Positions 1 to 5,394 of a DNA stretch of 10,268 bases are shown piece after piece; position 1 is the stretch's first letter, and the number at the start of each line of letters is the position of its first letter. The notes beneath the pieces are model-generated. The model saw only the letters and a program-made list of their open reading frames with translations, ran no database searches and was not told the origin of the DNA. The position numbers and the translations under genes are program-made. The DNA lies in contig DATBLZ010000113.1 of NCBI GenBank assembly GCA_036555065.1, positions 1-10,268 of the forward strand, given 5' to 3'. Origin of the DNA: DATBLZ01 sp036555065. Lineage in GTDB: Bacteria > Pseudomonadota > Gammaproteobacteria > Steroidobacterales > Rariloculaceae.

Positions 1-624
1 GATCGGCTTCGTCGTCGCCGAAATGCCGACACGCGTCGGCGGCTCCGGGCAAAGCGCCGCGAGCCGCTCCAGCGACAAGCTCAGGTGCGCGCCGCGTTTG
101 TTGCCCGCGACCGCGTGAATCTCGTCGACGATGACGGTACGAACCGTCGACAGCATGCGTCGGCCCGAGCCCGACGTCAGCAATATGTACAGCGACTCCG
201 GCGTCGTGACGAGAATGTGCGGGGGCTGCCGGCGCATGCGGCTGCGCTCGCTCTGCGGCGTGTCGCCGCTGCGCACCGCCGCGCGGATCGGCGCGTCTTG
301 AAAGGGCTCTACGCCGCACTCGCGGCGAATGCCCTCGAGCGGCACTTGCAGGTTCTTTTGCACGTCGTTCGACAACGCCTTGAGCGGCGAGACGTAGAGC
401 ACTTGCGTCGTATCGGTCAACGTGCCTGCGACCGCCTGTTTGACGAGGTCGTCGACCGCGGCGAGGAAAGCCGCGAGCGTCTTGCCGGACCCCGTCGGCG
501 CACTGATCAGCGTGTTGCGGCGCGAGGCGATCGCGTCCCAGGCCTTCCGCTGGACGGCCGTCGGGGCGGCGAATGCACCCGCGAACCAACGGCTCACGGC
601 CGGATGAAAATGCTCGAGCGACAT
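1..624 (-). CDS. lhr: Lhr-type DEAD/DEAH superfamily 2 helicase, N-terminal part (cut by window edge)
   Basis: The first 208 codons of a large SF2 ATP-dependent helicase are visible; the rest lies left of the window. Motifs in order: a Q-like region with PTAVQRKAW (about residues 21-29), Walker A APTGSGKT (about 42-49), motif Ia VSPLKALSNDV, motif Ib TTPESL, motif II VDEIHAVAGNKRGAHL, and motif III SATT near the edge. The DEIH box followed by AVAGNKRGAHLSLSLERL is a hallmark of the Lhr family (Large helicase-related, about 1,400-1,500 aa when complete), which unwinds DNA and RNA:DNA hybrids and is linked to repair. The ATG at 624-622 is chosen because the family N-terminus (LEHFHPAVSRWF) begins there. 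No Shine-Dalgarno sequence is visible upstream. The gene is 51 bp downstream of the sugar dehydrogenase on the same strand, so co-transcription is possible but not functionally suggestive. The family call is firm from the motifs; the subfamily (Lhr-Core or full Lhr) cannot be decided without the C-terminus. Confidence 0.93.
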   Translation of the reverse strand, partial: MSLEHFHPAVSRWFAGAFAAPTAVQRKAWDAIASRRNTLISAPTGSGKTLAAFLAAVDDLVKQAVAGTLTDTTQVLYVSPLKALSNDVQKNLQVPLEGIRRECGVEPFQDAPIRAAVRSGDTPQSERSRMRRQPPHILVTTPESLYILLTSGSGRRMLSTVRTVIVDEIHAVAGNKRGAHLSLSLERLAALCPEPPTRVGISATTKPI

Positions 625-645
625 GTGGGAAGGATAATTCAACGC

Positions 646-659
646 GGCCGCGCGCGGCC
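646..659. repeat. 14-bp GC palindrome in the dehydrogenase-lhr gap
   Basis: GGCCGCGCGCGGCC is a perfect palindrome sitting between the stop of the dehydrogenase (676) and the lhr start (624). It has no loop and no T-tract, so it is not a convincing intrinsic terminator. In a genome this GC-rich, such palindromes arise easily; a role in mRNA stability or attenuation between the two genes is only a possibility. Confidence 0.35.
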
Positions 660-675
660 AGCGAGCGCTAATGCC

Positions 676-1932
676 TCAAGGCGACGATGGGCTCTCGATC
701 GGCTCGAGCCTCTGCACCGTGCCGTTCGCCTCGCTGCCGCCGGACGAGAGCTCGGTCGCCACGTAAATGTATCCGTCAGGACTTTGTTGCACGTCCCGAA
801 TCCGGAGATTGAGCGACCTGAGCAGCGGCTCGCGGCGCTCTGCCTGCGACGGCTGATTGAACGCGACACGCTGCAACGAGAGGCCGTTGAGCGCGCCGAC
901 GAGCATGTTGTTGCGCCATTCCGGGAACTTGTCGCCCGTGTAGAACGCGAGGCTCGATGGACTGATCGACGGCACCCAGAACATGCGCGGATCGTCCATG
1001 CCGTCGCGGTGGAACGGCTGCTCGGAGACGAGCGTGCCGGTGTAGTTTCGGCCCATCGACACGATCGGCCAGCCGTAGTTGTGTCCCGGCACGAGGATAT
1101 TGACCTCGTCGCCACCCATCGGCCCGATCTCGGCTTGCCAGAGCGCGCCGGTTTCAGGATGAAATGCGAGTCCATAACCGTTGCGATGCCCGTACGTGAA
1201 GATCTCGGGCGCAGCACCCGCGCGGCCGACGAACGGATTGTCGGGCGGCACGCTGCCGTCGTCGCGAATACGCAGCGTCTTGCCGACGTGGTTGCCCAAG
1301 TCCTGCGCTTTGAGACGCAAGCTGTTGTCGTCGGTGCCGTTGCAGCAGAGACGATCGCGGTCGCCGACCGTCACGTAGAGGGTCGCGTCGGGACCGAACA
1401 GGATCTTGCCCGCCATATTGCCGCCCGTCTCCCAGGCATCGGCGACGAAAATGTCGGCCACGTCGACGAGCGAGGTACCGTTGAAGCGCCCGCGCGCGAC
1501 GGCGAGCGTCGTGCCGCGCTCCCCGCTCACGGGGTGAGAGAAGTACACGAGGCGGTTCTCGGCGAACCGCGGGTGGAGCGCGATCCATTTGAGCCGGTCG
1601 TCGGCTGGCGCGGGCGCGTCCGGAGCCGGGGCTCTGGCTTCCGCCGGAGCTGTCCAGACGGGCTCGGGATCGAGCACATCGTTGCGAATGATCCGCAGCC
1701 GCCCCGCCCGCTCGGCAACGAAGAGCGTCTGCCCATCGGGCAAGAACGCGAGGCTCCACGGGTGCACGAGGCCCGTCGCGACCGTGACGACGCGGACCTG
1801 GCCGCCTTGGACGTCGACGATCGAAGGTGCCGAGAGGGCTGCGCCGTTGTCCGCCGGTTGAGCACGCGCGTCAACGCAGATGACAGCGAACAGGCCAGCG
1901 GCAGCGACGGCCGCGCAACGACGCAACGCCAT
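676..1932 (-). CDS. Secreted PQQ-dependent sugar dehydrogenase family protein (GSDH/YliI beta-propeller)
   Basis: A 418-residue protein of the soluble glucose/aldose dehydrogenase family (GSDH; Acinetobacter soluble GDH, E. coli YliI). These are periplasmic six-bladed beta-propellers that oxidise sugars with PQQ and calcium. Residues 1-25 form a Sec signal peptide (basic start, hydrophobic core, cut near ARAQ). Family landmarks: HPWSLAFLPDG (57-67), FVAERAGRL (71-79), ILFGPD (177-182) and GDRD (190-193). Further along are GKTLRI (217-222), YGHRNGYGLAF (247-257), GPMGGDEVN (270-278), HNYGWP (284-289) and the terminal blade SPDGYIYVATE (384-394). The GHRN Arg (250) that matches the PQQ-contacting Arg of soluble GDH is present. 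The position matching that enzyme's catalytic His144 (HQSGRL) reads NMAGKI here, with Asn172, so activity on sugars is uncertain. The ATG at 1932-1930 is preferred over an upstream in-frame ATG at 2127 because GGAG sits 8 bases upstream and the signal peptide starts exactly here. Confidence 0.9.
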   Translation of the reverse strand: MALRRCAAVAAAGLFAVICVDARAQPADNGAALSAPSIVDVQGGQVRVVTVATGLVHPWSLAFLPDGQTLFVAERAGRLRIIRNDVLDPEPVWTAPAEARAPAPDAPAPADDRLKWIALHPRFAENRLVYFSHPVSGERGTTLAVARGRFNGTSLVDVADIFVADAWETGGNMAGKILFGPDATLYVTVGDRDRLCCNGTDDNSLRLKAQDLGNHVGKTLRIRDDGSVPPDNPFVGRAGAAPEIFTYGHRNGYGLAFHPETGALWQAEIGPMGGDEVNILVPGHNYGWPIVSMGRNYTGTLVSEQPFHRDGMDDPRMFWVPSISPSSLAFYTGDKFPEWRNNMLVGALNGLSLQRVAFNQPSQAERREPLLRSLNLRIRDVQQSPDGYIYVATELSSGGSEANGTVQRLEPIESPSSP

Positions 1933-1962
1933 GGTCGGCTCCGGAAATCTCAAGTACAAAAC

Positions 1963-1968
1963 ATCGTA
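1963..1968 (-). promoter_or_regulatory. Possible -10 box for the sugar dehydrogenase gene
   Basis: On the minus strand, TACGAT (5 of 6 matches to TATAAT) lies about 30 bases upstream of the dehydrogenase ATG, in the 112-bp divergent region shared with the ATPase gene. No good -35 hexamer is found at 16-18 bp, so this is a weak call based only on the -10 match and position. Confidence 0.3.
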
Positions 1969-2010
1969 GCACGCAAGCGGAGCGCGGCGGTCGCGTTCCG
2001 CGGGGCAACG

Positions 2011-2016
2011 TATAAT
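2011..2016 (+). promoter_or_regulatory. Perfect TATAAT -10 box for the P-loop ATPase gene
   Basis: A perfect sigma-70 -10 hexamer ends 28 bases before the ATPase ATG, giving an expected short leader of roughly 20 nt. The -35 region (about 1988-1993) does not resemble TTGACA, so the promoter may be weak or need an activator. It stands out because the surrounding DNA is GC-rich and TATAAT is rare here. Confidence 0.6.
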
Positions 2017-2044
2017 CGCCGCACGCCCGCGTACCGGTGATGCC

Positions 2045-2881
2045 ATGCGAATGACCCGTGACGAGTTCCTGCGTTGGCCGCACAAGGCAATCACGCTGCT
2101 CGGGATGTCGGGTATCGGCAAGACCACCCTCGCCTACAAGCTGCCGAAGAACAAGTGGTTTCTCTATTCGGGCGACTATCGCATCGGCACGAAATACTTG
2201 GCTGAGCCGATCTTGGACAACATCAAGCGCCAGGCGATGAAAATCGACTTTCTGCGCGATCTGCTGCGCAACGACTCGATCTACATCGCAAGCAACATCA
2301 CGTTCCACAACCTCGAGCCCGTCGCCTCGTTTCTCGGCAAGATCGGGCGCGCCGACTTGGGCGGTCTCGACGTCCCGGAGTTCAAGCGGCGCCAGCGCCT
2401 GCATCGCAGCGCCGAAATCCAGGCGATGCGCGACGTCGCGGAGTTCATCGAGAAGGCGCACGCGATCTACGGATACGATCACTTCATCAATGACGCGGGC
2501 GGCAGCGTCGCCGAGCTCGACGACGAGAGCACGCTCGAAACCCTCGCGGCGCATACGTTGATCCTCTACCTCAGTCCCGACGAGAAGCTCGAAAAAGAGC
2601 TCGTGCAGCGCGCGATCGACGACCCGAAACCGCTCTACTACCAGGAGCCGTTTCTCGACACGAAGCTCGCCGAGTATTTGCGGGAGAAGCGCATAGAGAG
2701 CCCGGCCCAGATCGTGCCCGACGACTTCGTGCGCTGGATTTTCCCCGCGCTCGTCGCCCATCGCCGGCCGAAGTACGCAGCGATCGCGAACAAATACGGC
2801 TACACCGTGGACGCGCGGCGCGCTGAAGCCGTCGCCAACGAGGACGATTTCCTCAAGCTCGTCGCGAGCGTGCTCGGCTGA
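2045..2881 (+). CDS. Uncharacterised P-loop ATPase/kinase-like protein
   Basis: A 278-residue cytoplasmic protein with no signal peptide or membrane segment. The N-terminus has a beta strand plus Walker A (GMSGIGKTT, residues 20-28), so nucleotide binding is well supported. It is followed by a distinctive stretch WFLYSGDYRIGTKYL (38-52). A HFINDAGGS segment (146-154), where the hydrophobic run ends in Asp, is a Walker B-like candidate. The C-terminal half is charged and helical. From memory this resembles a conserved-hypothetical 'ATPase' family of proteobacteria with no assigned function; the compact P-loop followed by a substrate-like YSGDYRIG motif suggests a small-molecule or polypeptide kinase rather than an AAA+ machine, but that is inference. 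A second in-frame ATG lies at 2051; no strong ribosome site separates the two, and the first is used. The gene is transcribed alone, divergent from the dehydrogenase and convergent with the rhomboid gene 51 bp further on. Confidence 0.85.
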   Translation: MRMTRDEFLRWPHKAITLLGMSGIGKTTLAYKLPKNKWFLYSGDYRIGTKYLAEPILDNIKRQAMKIDFLRDLLRNDSIYIASNITFHNLEPVASFLGKIGRADLGGLDVPEFKRRQRLHRSAEIQAMRDVAEFIEKAHAIYGYDHFINDAGGSVAELDDESTLETLAAHTLILYLSPDEKLEKELVQRAIDDPKPLYYQEPFLDTKLAEYLREKRIESPAQIVPDDFVRWIFPALVAHRRPKYAAIANKYGYTVDARRAEAVANEDDFLKLVASVLG

Positions 2882-2932
2882 CGAGCGGCGGTCGGCACGA
2901 ACGGCCGGGATCCGCGCGGCCGCGCTGGCTGC

Positions 2933-3823
2933 TCAACTCGTCGCGAGGATTCCCCACGCCCAGGCGCCGGCGACCAAGAGCCACGCCGCCGCCCCCGCCG
3001 CGACTTGAATGCGTGCGGAGGTCGGCAGCGGCAGCCGCGCCGCGCCAACGCCGATGAGGAAACCGACGGCGAAACCGAGCAAGTGCGCGCCGAGATCGGT
3101 GTTTTCTCCCGCCGTGCCCGTGAACGCCAGGAGCCCGACGCCGGCGACGACCGGAGCCAAGCGGCTGCGGCGCGACGTCCCGCGCGGGAAGCCGCGGCGC
3201 CACGTGAACGCACTCAGGAGCCCGAGCGCCCCGAACACCGCGGTCGAGGCGCCGATCGAGCGGTGCTCCGGTCCCGTGAGCCAGCCGTTGAGCGCATTGC
3301 CAAGCGCTCCCGAGGCGAGAATCGCGATCCACCCGACGCCGCCGCCGAGATAGCGGCCGACAAAGTACGTAAAGAGTGCCCCGAAGGTCACGTTGCCGAG
3401 CAAATGGATCGTATCGGCGTGCAGCGTCAAGGCCGTGAGCGCGCGCCAACCTTCTCCGCCGAGCAACCGCGCCGCATCCATGCGGCCGATCGCGAGCCAG
3501 TCGATCCCGAATGCGAGCTCGTGCGCGAGCACGGCGATGAGCAGGAGCACGGCAACGAACGACGTGACGCCGAACCAGCCTCCGCCGATCATCACCGGCG
3601 GCGCGGCGACCGCGCTGCCGCGCGCATTCTCGCGGCGATACGCGTTGAGCTCGCGCGCGGCCGCGGCCGCGTCCTCGGCGCGAACGCTCAAGAGCCACTG
3701 CCCCGCGCCCTGGCCATGCCGCCAGGCGATGCCGCGCGCCTCGAGCACGAGCGCGAGCTCCGAGCACCCGCGCTCGTCGGCGCTCTGCCCTACTGGAATC
3801 CAAATCTCCTCTTGCCCATTCAC
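2933..3823 (-). CDS. Rhomboid family intramembrane serine protease
   Basis: A 296-residue inner-membrane protease that cuts transmembrane substrates within the bilayer. An N-terminal cytosolic domain of about 75 residues (IWIPVGQ near 7-13, ELALVLEARGI near 22-32) is typical of bacterial rhomboids of this type. It is followed by about six or seven hydrophobic segments from about 85 to 294. Catalytic features: the GEGWRALTALTLHAD entry (123-137), H140 and N144 matching the HxxxN oxyanion region, the serine motif GASTAVFG (191-198, nucleophile S193), and the catalytic His in GAHLLGFAVG (H247). The dyad is complete, so it should be active. The start is uncertain: an open frame extends to 4009 with an ATG at 3913, but that would overlap the divergent gene. 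The GTG at 3823 puts the usual W-I-P-V motif near the N-terminus, though no Shine-Dalgarno sequence precedes it. Substrate unknown. Confidence 0.92.
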   Translation of the reverse strand: MNGQEEIWIPVGQSADERGCSELALVLEARGIAWRHGQGAGQWLLSVRAEDAAAAARELNAYRRENARGSAVAAPPVMIGGGWFGVTSFVAVLLLIAVLAHELAFGIDWLAIGRMDAARLLGGEGWRALTALTLHADTIHLLGNVTFGALFTYFVGRYLGGGVGWIAILASGALGNALNGWLTGPEHRSIGASTAVFGALGLLSAFTWRRGFPRGTSRRSRLAPVVAGVGLLAFTGTAGENTDLGAHLLGFAVGFLIGVGAARLPLPTSARIQVAAGAAAWLLVAGAWAWGILATS

Positions 3824-3827
3824 GGGG

Positions 3828-3833
3828 TATAGT
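3828..3833 (+). promoter_or_regulatory. Possible -10 box (TATAGT) for the Cys-rich protein gene
   Basis: TATAGT (5 of 6 to TATAAT) is 40 bases upstream of the chosen GTG of the Cys-rich gene and abuts the divergent rhomboid start. No clear -35 is present at standard spacing. If used, transcription would start near 3840, giving a leader of about 34 nt that contains the GGAGGG ribosome site. Confidence 0.4.
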
Positions 3834-3863
3834 GTGCCGGGAACGAGAACGCGCGGGCAACGC

Positions 3864-3869
3864 GGAGGG
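3864..3869 (+). promoter_or_regulatory. Ribosome binding site that decides the start of the Cys-rich gene
   Basis: GGAGGG lies 4 bases before the GTG at 3874. The frame is open upstream to another GTG at 3832, but that codon overlaps the likely -10 box and has no ribosome site, so the downstream GTG is preferred. Confidence 0.7.
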
Positions 3870-3873
3870 ATCG

Positions 3874-4260
3874 GTGGCTGCAGGCTTACGCTGCTATCGC
3901 TGCGGGCAGTCATTGGCGGATTTGTCGCTGCCGCTGCGCCGTCTCGAGGAATGCCGGAGTTGCCGCGTGCATTTGCATGTCTGCCGCATGTGCACCCACT
4001 TTGCGCCACGCCTGCCTACGGGTTGCGACGAGCAGGACGCGCCCGAAGTCCGCGAAAAGACGAGCGCGAATTTTTGCGACTACTTCAAACCGAGCGCGAC
4101 CGCGTTCGATGCCGCGCAAAGCGGCGTAGAGAAACGGGCACGCGTCGAGCTCGACGCATTGTTCGGCAAGGGTCCGAGCAGCGATAAAGACCCTGCCGCG
4201 CCGAGCGCGGCGGATGTTGCGCGCGCGCAGGCGGAGTCGCTGTTCAAGAAGCGTAGCTAA
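3874..4260 (+). CDS. Small Cys-rich, probably zinc-binding protein of unknown function
   Basis: A 128-residue soluble protein. The first 73 residues carry nine cysteines: C7-x2-C10, C27-x2-C30, C37-x2-C40, C51 and C68, with H33, H35 and H42 among them. Four CxxC-like half-knuckles in this arrangement suggest two zinc-ribbon sites. The core reads CYRCGQSL...LPLRRLEECRSC...HLHVCRMCTHF...NFCDYFKP. That layout matches, from memory, a conserved-hypothetical protein of gammaproteobacteria with no known role. The C-terminal half (about 74-128) is Ala- and charge-rich, low in cysteine and probably flexible, ending in a basic FKKRS. It is divergent from the rhomboid gene with only 50 bp between starts, so the two may share regulation. 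It could bind nucleic acid or serve as an adaptor; the sequence does not say which. Confidence 0.82.
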   Translation: MAAGLRCYRCGQSLADLSLPLRRLEECRSCRVHLHVCRMCTHFAPRLPTGCDEQDAPEVREKTSANFCDYFKPSATAFDAAQSGVEKRARVELDALFGKGPSSDKDPAAPSAADVARAQAESLFKKRS

Positions 4261-4263
4261 TGA

Positions 4264-4287
4264 GTCGCGGCTAAAGCCGCTCCCACA
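4264..4287 (-). repeat. REP (repetitive extragenic palindromic) element
   Basis: Read on the minus strand the sequence is TGTGGGAGCGGCTTTAGCCGCGAC, which has the GTGGGAG head followed by an imperfect-loop palindrome (GCGGCT at 4267-4272 against AGCCGC at 4275-4280). This closely matches the REP class known in Pseudomonas, Xanthomonas and relatives, usually mobilised by RAYT (TnpA-REP) transposases. It lies in the 44-bp gap between two convergent genes, immediately after the stop of the Cys-rich gene. This is the usual REP location, and it may act there as a transcription end or mRNA-stabilising structure for either side. Only one copy is seen here. Confidence 0.82.
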
Positions 4288-4304
4288 TGCTGTGGCGTCG
4301 GTTG

Positions 4305-5234
4305 CTACTTCTGATTCTGCGAGGCTTTGCGGCGCGCCTCGCTGAGCGGGCGGCGCATGTCGATGGCGATCGTGTGCTCGGGCGCGGCACCCGCGACATC
4401 GGTTCGCTCAAGCTGTTGCAGCGCTGCGACGTCCGTCTGCGACAGCGCCGGGATCTCCATGGACGTCGCGCCCGGGTCACGGCTGCGCAGCTCCTGGTAC
4501 TTCCTGCGCCAAATTTCACCGGAGCGCTTGAGCTCGGCGATCGTCTCGACGTGTTTATTGATGGACGCCTCGAGCTTCGCAATGATGTCGCGCTTCTCAT
4601 CGAGGCGCGTCTCGAGCGCGGCGAGGCGATCCGCGTCCGCGCGTAGACTCTTGATCAGGGTCTTGCGCGCGTCGAGCTCGGCACGCACGGCCTCGAGCTC
4701 GGTCTTCTCGTGGGTGCCTGCGTTCTCCGCGGCGTCGCGCAGTGAGTCGAGCTCGACGTTGAGCTCGCCGATCCGCTTCTCCGCCTGCCGCTGCCCCTTG
4801 TGCAGACCGGCAATTTCTTTGTCCTTGACCTTGGCTTCGGCCTTGAGACGATCGGCCGCCTCGGCGTCCCGACGCAGCGCCCGCACGAGCTCTTGCTTGC
4901 TTTCGATCTCCGATGCGAGACGCTCGATCTCGAGGTCCTTCGCACGCACCTCGGACCGCAAGTCCGCCGCGGAGCTCGCTTCGCCTTTGAGCGTCTCGAT
5001 GAGCTCCGCCTGGCCGCGGTTTCGCTCCTCGAGGGTCTTGAGCTCGCGGCCGTGATTGGCCGTCTTCGAGTCTTGGTCGGCCAACTGCTTGCGCGCGTCG
5101 TCGAGCTCGCGGAGCAACATCGACATCTCGGCGCCCCAATCGGCAAGCAAAGCCGTCAAGCGCTCGCGAAGCGCATCCGTGGTCGTATCTTGTCGCGCCA
5201 TAAGCCGTGCCGTGATGAGGTTACAGAATGGCAT
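4305..5234 (-). CDS. Cytoplasmic coiled-coil protein with ~37-residue internal repeats
   Basis: A 309-residue protein without a signal peptide or membrane segment. About residues 20-245 are almost unbroken, highly charged heptad-type helix. Imperfect repeats of about 37 residues are visible. Each begins with a pattern like (E/T)LI(x)(S/T)L(K/R)(x)(E/D)A and ends with K(D/R)xxIxxL, as in ELIETLKGEA...KDLEIERL, ELVRALRRDA...KDKEIAGL and TLIKSLRADA...KRDIIAKL. The block closes with a distinct HVETIAELKRSGEIWRRKYQ segment. The tail (about 250-309) is Pro/Ala-containing, probably disordered and basic at the very end. It looks like a structural or scaffold protein; SMC and myosin similarity would be only low-complexity resemblance. 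Start: ATG 5234-5232 has AAGAGG 7 bases upstream. An upstream ATG (5258) and an internal one (about 5201) lack ribosome sites. It is divergent from the TPR/TonB-C pair. Confidence 0.83.
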   Translation of the reverse strand: MPFCNLITARLMARQDTTTDALRERLTALLADWGAEMSMLLRELDDARKQLADQDSKTANHGRELKTLEERNRGQAELIETLKGEASSAADLRSEVRAKDLEIERLASEIESKQELVRALRRDAEAADRLKAEAKVKDKEIAGLHKGQRQAEKRIGELNVELDSLRDAAENAGTHEKTELEAVRAELDARKTLIKSLRADADRLAALETRLDEKRDIIAKLEASINKHVETIAELKRSGEIWRRKYQELRSRDPGATSMEIPALSQTDVAALQQLERTDVAGAAPEHTIAIDMRRPLSEARRKASQNQK

Positions 5235-5262
5235 TAAGGTGCCTCTTTTGGCCGCCAAATAC

Positions 5263-5278
5263 GGTGATCTCGATCACA
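5263..5278. promoter_or_regulatory. Candidate CRP/Vfr/Clp-type binding site
   Basis: GGTGATCTCGATCACA matches the E. coli CRP consensus TGTGATCTAGATCACA at 14 of 16 positions, with perfect GTGATC/GATCAC arms around a 2-bp centre. It lies in the divergent region between the coiled-coil gene (start 5234) and the TPR gene (start 5395). It is 17 bases upstream of the coiled-coil gene's ribosome site, a position that would overlap that gene's core promoter, and about 125 bp upstream of the TPR start. No strong -10/-35 pair is visible for either gene, so the direction of control is undecided. Gammaproteobacteria carry CRP-like regulators (Vfr, Clp) that use this half-site. Confidence 0.55.
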
Positions 5279-5280
5279 TC

Positions 5281-5308
5281 GGCGGCCCGCGCGGGCGCGC
5301 CCGCCGCC
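5281..5308. repeat. GC-rich inverted-repeat hairpin in the divergent promoter region
   Basis: A perfect 14-bp palindrome GCGGGCGCGCCCGC (5291-5304) lies inside a larger GGCGG...CCGCC pairing. It sits between the CRP-like site and the TPR gene and would be very stable as RNA or cruciform DNA. If transcribed rightward it would be in the TPR mRNA leader. There is no T-tract, so it is not an obvious terminator. Confidence 0.4.
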
Positions 5309-5394
5309 ATTGAACATTCTCGGTCTCGGCGGGAACGACGTTGGATCACCGGCTGCTATGCGCAGCCCGCAAAGGCGCTAGGAACTTGGTTAGA

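Noticed and set aside
85..2040. 651-codon plus-strand open frame across lhr and the dehydrogenase
   Set aside because: It is antisense to two genes with clear family motifs; its Arg/Val-rich composition is typical of the complement of GC-rich codons, and it has no ribosome site or domain.
2914..2925. GCGCGGCCGCGC palindrome between the convergent ATPase and rhomboid genes as a terminator
   Set aside because: It is a loopless palindrome with no T-tract on either strand; expected by chance in such GC-rich DNA.
3005..3832. 275-codon plus-strand frame over the rhomboid gene
   Set aside because: The rhomboid catalytic motifs and membrane segments are on the minus strand; the plus frame is low-complexity Arg/Glu/Ala.
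3824..3913. Upstream ATG (3913) as the rhomboid start
   Set aside because: It would overlap the divergent Cys-rich gene, adds a Pro/Ser-rich extension not expected before the W-I-P-V domain, and has no ribosome site.
5381..5387. GGAACTT resembling a sigma-E -35 element before the first TPR gene
   Set aside because: The matching -10 would fall inside the coding region and does not read TCTGA or similar; the bases more likely serve as the ribosome site (AGGA).
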